A stretch of DNA of 64,000 bases, taken from Bog-756 sp963734395. Its GTDB lineage: Bacteria; Actinomycetota; Acidimicrobiia; Acidimicrobiales; RAAP-2. Position numbers and translations under genes: made by a program. The DNA lies in the NCBI GenBank assembly GCA_963734395.1, contig CAVTGY010000003.1, positions 558,001-622,000 of the forward strand. The letters run 5' to 3'. Positions 61,906 through 64,000 of the stretch are shown in pieces. The notes under the pieces are model-generated. The model ran no database searches, was not told the origin of the DNA, and saw nothing but the letters and a program-made list of their open reading frames with translations. The first letter of the stretch is position 1. Each line of letters opens with the position of its first letter.

Positions 61906-62917
61906 ATGATCGCCGTCGAACGACTGGAAACGTGGATGGACGAGCGGGGCCTCGGTGTGGGTGCACCCGTCGAGCACGCCTTCGTCTCCGGGGGGTCCCA
62001 GAACGAGATCTACGAGATCCACAGAGGTGATGTGCACGGCGCACTGCGGATCCCCCCGACCACCGCGCCGGAGACCCGCGACGCGGGGATCATCCGCGAG
62101 TGGCGGATCATCGAGGCGCTCGACGGGACCGACGTGCCCCATACCGCGGCCATCGCCGCGTGCGACGACAAGTCGGTGCTCGGGCGCTCCTTCTATCTGA
62201 TGGGCTACGTGGACGGCTGGTCGCCCATGAACACCGACGGGTGGCCGGCGCCCTTCGACACCGACCTCGAGGGCAGGAGGGGACTGGCCTTCGAGCTGGT
62301 CGACGGCATCTCCCTGCTGTCGAGGGTCGACTGGGAGGCCAAGGGTCTTTCGCGACCTCGGGCACCCCGAGGGATTCCACGAGCGCCAGGTCGACCGGTG
62401 GACGACATTCCTCGAGCGCATCCAGGCCCGCCCGCTGCCCGGGTTCGACGAAGCGTCGGCCTGGCTGCGCCGGCACCGGCCGATCGACTTCATCCCCGGC
62501 CTCATGCACGGCGACTACCAGTTCGCCAACGTCATGTACCGGCACGGGGCACCGGCCCGGATGGCCGCCATCGTGGACTGGGAGATGGGCACGGTGGGCG
62601 ATCCCAAGCTCGACTTGGCCTGGGTGGTCAACGGATGGCCGGAGGACGCCGACGACACCCCCGGCATCAGTTACGTCGACATGACCGGCATGCCGTCGCG
62701 CACGGCCATGCTGGACCGGTACGCCGAGGTGTCCGGCCGGCAGGTGGACGACATCGACTACTACGGCGTACTGGCCAAGTGGAAGCTGGCCATCGTCCTC
62801 GAGCAAGGGTTCCAGCGGGCGGGTGACAGCGCCGTGCTCCAGACCTACGGCCCGATCGTGCTCGACCTGATGCGGGGTGCCGCCGAACTGGCCGAGACGT
62901 CGGACTACCGGTCATGA
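61906..62917 (+). pseudogene. Aminoglycoside-phosphotransferase-like (APH) family protein, frameshifted as assembled
   Basis: Kinase-fold protein of the type found beside FadE genes. The N-lobe ends in SFYLMGYVDGW. The frame breaks near 62346 with a one-base gain; the other frame has RDLGHPEGFHERQVDRW, the catalytic loop MHGDYQFANV and the metal-binding VDWEMGTVGDP. Restored length is about 336 aa. Its TGA overlaps the next ATG by four bases. Relatives may phosphorylate hydroxyacyl-CoAs (as in 4-hydroxy acid catabolism); that is inference. Confidence 0.85.
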
Positions 62918-63697
62918 GCGGGCCCGAGGCCGAGCTGGTGCAGGAGCGCCAAGGCGCCCTCTCGCTGCTGCGTCTGAACCGCCCCGAGGCGCGCAACTCC
63001 CTGACCACCGGCCTGGTGGACGCCCTCGGCAACGCGGTCATCGAGGCCGAGTCCGACCCCGACATCCGGGCCGTCGTCCTCACCGGGACCGGTGACCGCG
63101 CCTTCTGCTCGGGAATGGACCTCCGGTCGTTCTCCGAAGGGGAGGTGCCCGGCTCGACCCCCGGCGAATCCACCGAGGCCTTCTACCGATTGCTGCGGGG
63201 TGAGATGATCGTTCCGGTGGTCGGCGCGGCCAACGGCTCGGCGGCGGCGGGTGGCCTGGAGCTGCTCCTCGGTTGCGACCTGGTCATCGCCTCCAGCGAG
63301 GCCAAGTTCGGTCTGCCGGAGGTCAAGCGCGGGCTGTTCGCGGCCGGCGGCGGATGCCTGATGGGGAACCGGATACCACTGGCGGTCGCGCTCGAGCTCC
63401 TCCTCACCGGCGACCTGGTGCCGGCCTCCCGCGCCTACGAGGTGGGTCTGGTCAATGCCGTGGTGGCACCGGCCGACGTCTGGTCAACGGCGCTCGCCAC
63501 CGCCGAACGGATCGCCGCAAACGGGCCTCTCGGGCTGGCCGCCTCCAAGGAGATCGTCCGCCTCGAGCGCGTCGAACCCGGCCAGGGCGCGGGAGCGTCA
63601 AGCGGAGTGGTCGGCGGTGGTGTTCGCCAGTGAGGATGCCATGGAGGGGGCCCGGGCCTACATGGAGAAGCGGGAACCGGTGTGGCGGGGCCGCTGA
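62914..63697 (+). pseudogene. Enoyl-CoA hydratase/isomerase, frameshifted near the 3' end as assembled
   Basis: Crotonase with RLNRPEARNSLTTGL, AFCSGMDLRSF, GAANGSAAAGGLELL and PEVKRGLFAAGGG, including the usual acidic position. Near 63596 an extra G shifts the frame; the other frame continues QAEWSAVVFASEDAMEGARA YMEKREPVW to TGA 63697. Restored length is about 260 aa. Without correction it ends early at 63633. ATGA overlap with the APH-like gene. Confidence 0.88.
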
Positions 63698-63698
63698 C

Positions 63699-64000
63699 GT
63701 GCGCGCCGCGGTCTGTCACACCTACGGGTCACCGGAGGTGGTCACGGTCGAGGACGTCCCGCTACCGGAGCTCGGCAATGGGCAGGTGCGAGTGGGTGTG
63801 CGCACCGCGGCGGTCAACTTCCCCGACGTACTGGTGGTGGCCGACCGGTACCAGCTGACCGTGCCCACCCCTTTTGTTCCCGGGAGCGAGTTCGTGGGCC
63901 TGGTGACCGAGGTGGCCGACGGAGCCCGGGGGGTGGCGGTCGGTGACCGGGTGGCCGGCACGGTGATGGTGGGGGCTTTCGCCGAGGAGGTGGTAGTGGG
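63699..64000 (+). CDS. Zinc-type alcohol dehydrogenase/quinone oxidoreductase, 5' part
   Basis: NADPH:quinone-oxidoreductase-like MDR protein cut by the window end. The GTG at 63699 begins RAAVCHTYGSPEVVTVEDVP, followed by VRTAAVNFPDVLVVADRYQ, PFVPGSEFVGLV and VGDRVAGTVM, the N-terminal catalytic domain. Two bases after the hydratase stop, so part of the same operon. Relatives reduce enoyl or quinone substrates. Confidence 0.88.
   Translation, partial: MRAAVCHTYGSPEVVTVEDVPLPELGNGQVRVGVRTAAVNFPDVLVVADRYQLTVPTPFVPGSEFVGLVTEVADGARGVAVGDRVAGTVMVGAFAEEVVV

Overview
The window is GC-rich actinobacterial DNA. Third codon positions are strongly GC-biased, GTG starts are frequent, and four-base ATGA/GTGA stop-start overlaps are common. 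The gene content fits an environmental Actinomycetota: paralogous acyl-CoA ligases, acyl-CoA dehydrogenases, CoA transferases and SDRs, a LivH-LivM fused permease, and secreted propeller and low-complexity proteins. My best guess is the class Acidimicrobiia, inferred from gene content only. There are no rRNA or tRNA genes, no CRISPR array and no complete mobile element.

Region 1 (1-16.7 kb) is a catabolic and uptake block. It holds a Baeyer-Villiger monooxygenase, a Rieske oxygenase, an NTF2-fold protein, a TauD-type dioxygenase, an SDR, a carboxymuconolactone-decarboxylase-like protein, a YgiN-like monooxygenase, a ketopantoate-reductase-like enzyme and an enoyl-CoA hydratase. A complete branched-chain-amino-acid-type ABC importer (LivHM, LivG, LivF, lipoprotein LivK), a 3Fe-4S ferredoxin, an acyl-CoA ligase and a membrane-anchored copper monooxygenase of the PHM type follow. 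This reads as import, oxygenation and CoA activation of a cyclic or aromatic/terpenoid-like compound. The substrate is not visible.

Region 2 (16.7-34.8 kb) is accessory DNA. It opens with a decayed tyrosine-recombinase 3' end and has larger gaps and weaker GC3 bias. It carries small and secreted proteins, MarR- and TetR-type regulators, a cupin gene with a truncated tandem copy, a seven-repeat secreted propeller, an arylsulfatase, an ECF sigma factor with its probable anti-sigma partner, two GNAT enzymes and a nitrilase-family hydrolase. Four degenerate copies of a roughly 41-bp stem-loop repeat lie downstream of plus-strand genes.

Region 3 (34.8-41 kb) pairs a DUF35 zinc-ribbon protein with a thiolase-like protein. 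It also has an ECF41-type sigma factor translationally coupled to a CMD gene that carries a near-consensus ECF41 promoter, and a secreted pepsin-type aspartic protease.

Region 4 (41-64 kb) is a dense beta-oxidation and side-chain-degradation cluster. It has five acyl-CoA dehydrogenase domains, two class III CoA transferases, two acyl-CoA ligases, a thiolase, an HSD10-like SDR and three other SDRs, a P450, an amidohydrolase, two enoyl-CoA hydratases, an aminoglycoside-phosphotransferase-like kinase, a TetR regulator and the start of a quinone oxidoreductase. It looks like steroid, bile-acid or branched cyclic acid catabolism.

One caution applies throughout. About 17 single-base frameshifts interrupt otherwise conserved genes, and about 15 of them are one-base gains. 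This asymmetry points to uncorrected sequencing insertions more than to real gene decay. It also creates false fusions, notably LivHM-LivG and perhaps the tandem acyl-CoA dehydrogenase. Genes marked as pseudogenes below are broken as assembled and may be intact in the organism.
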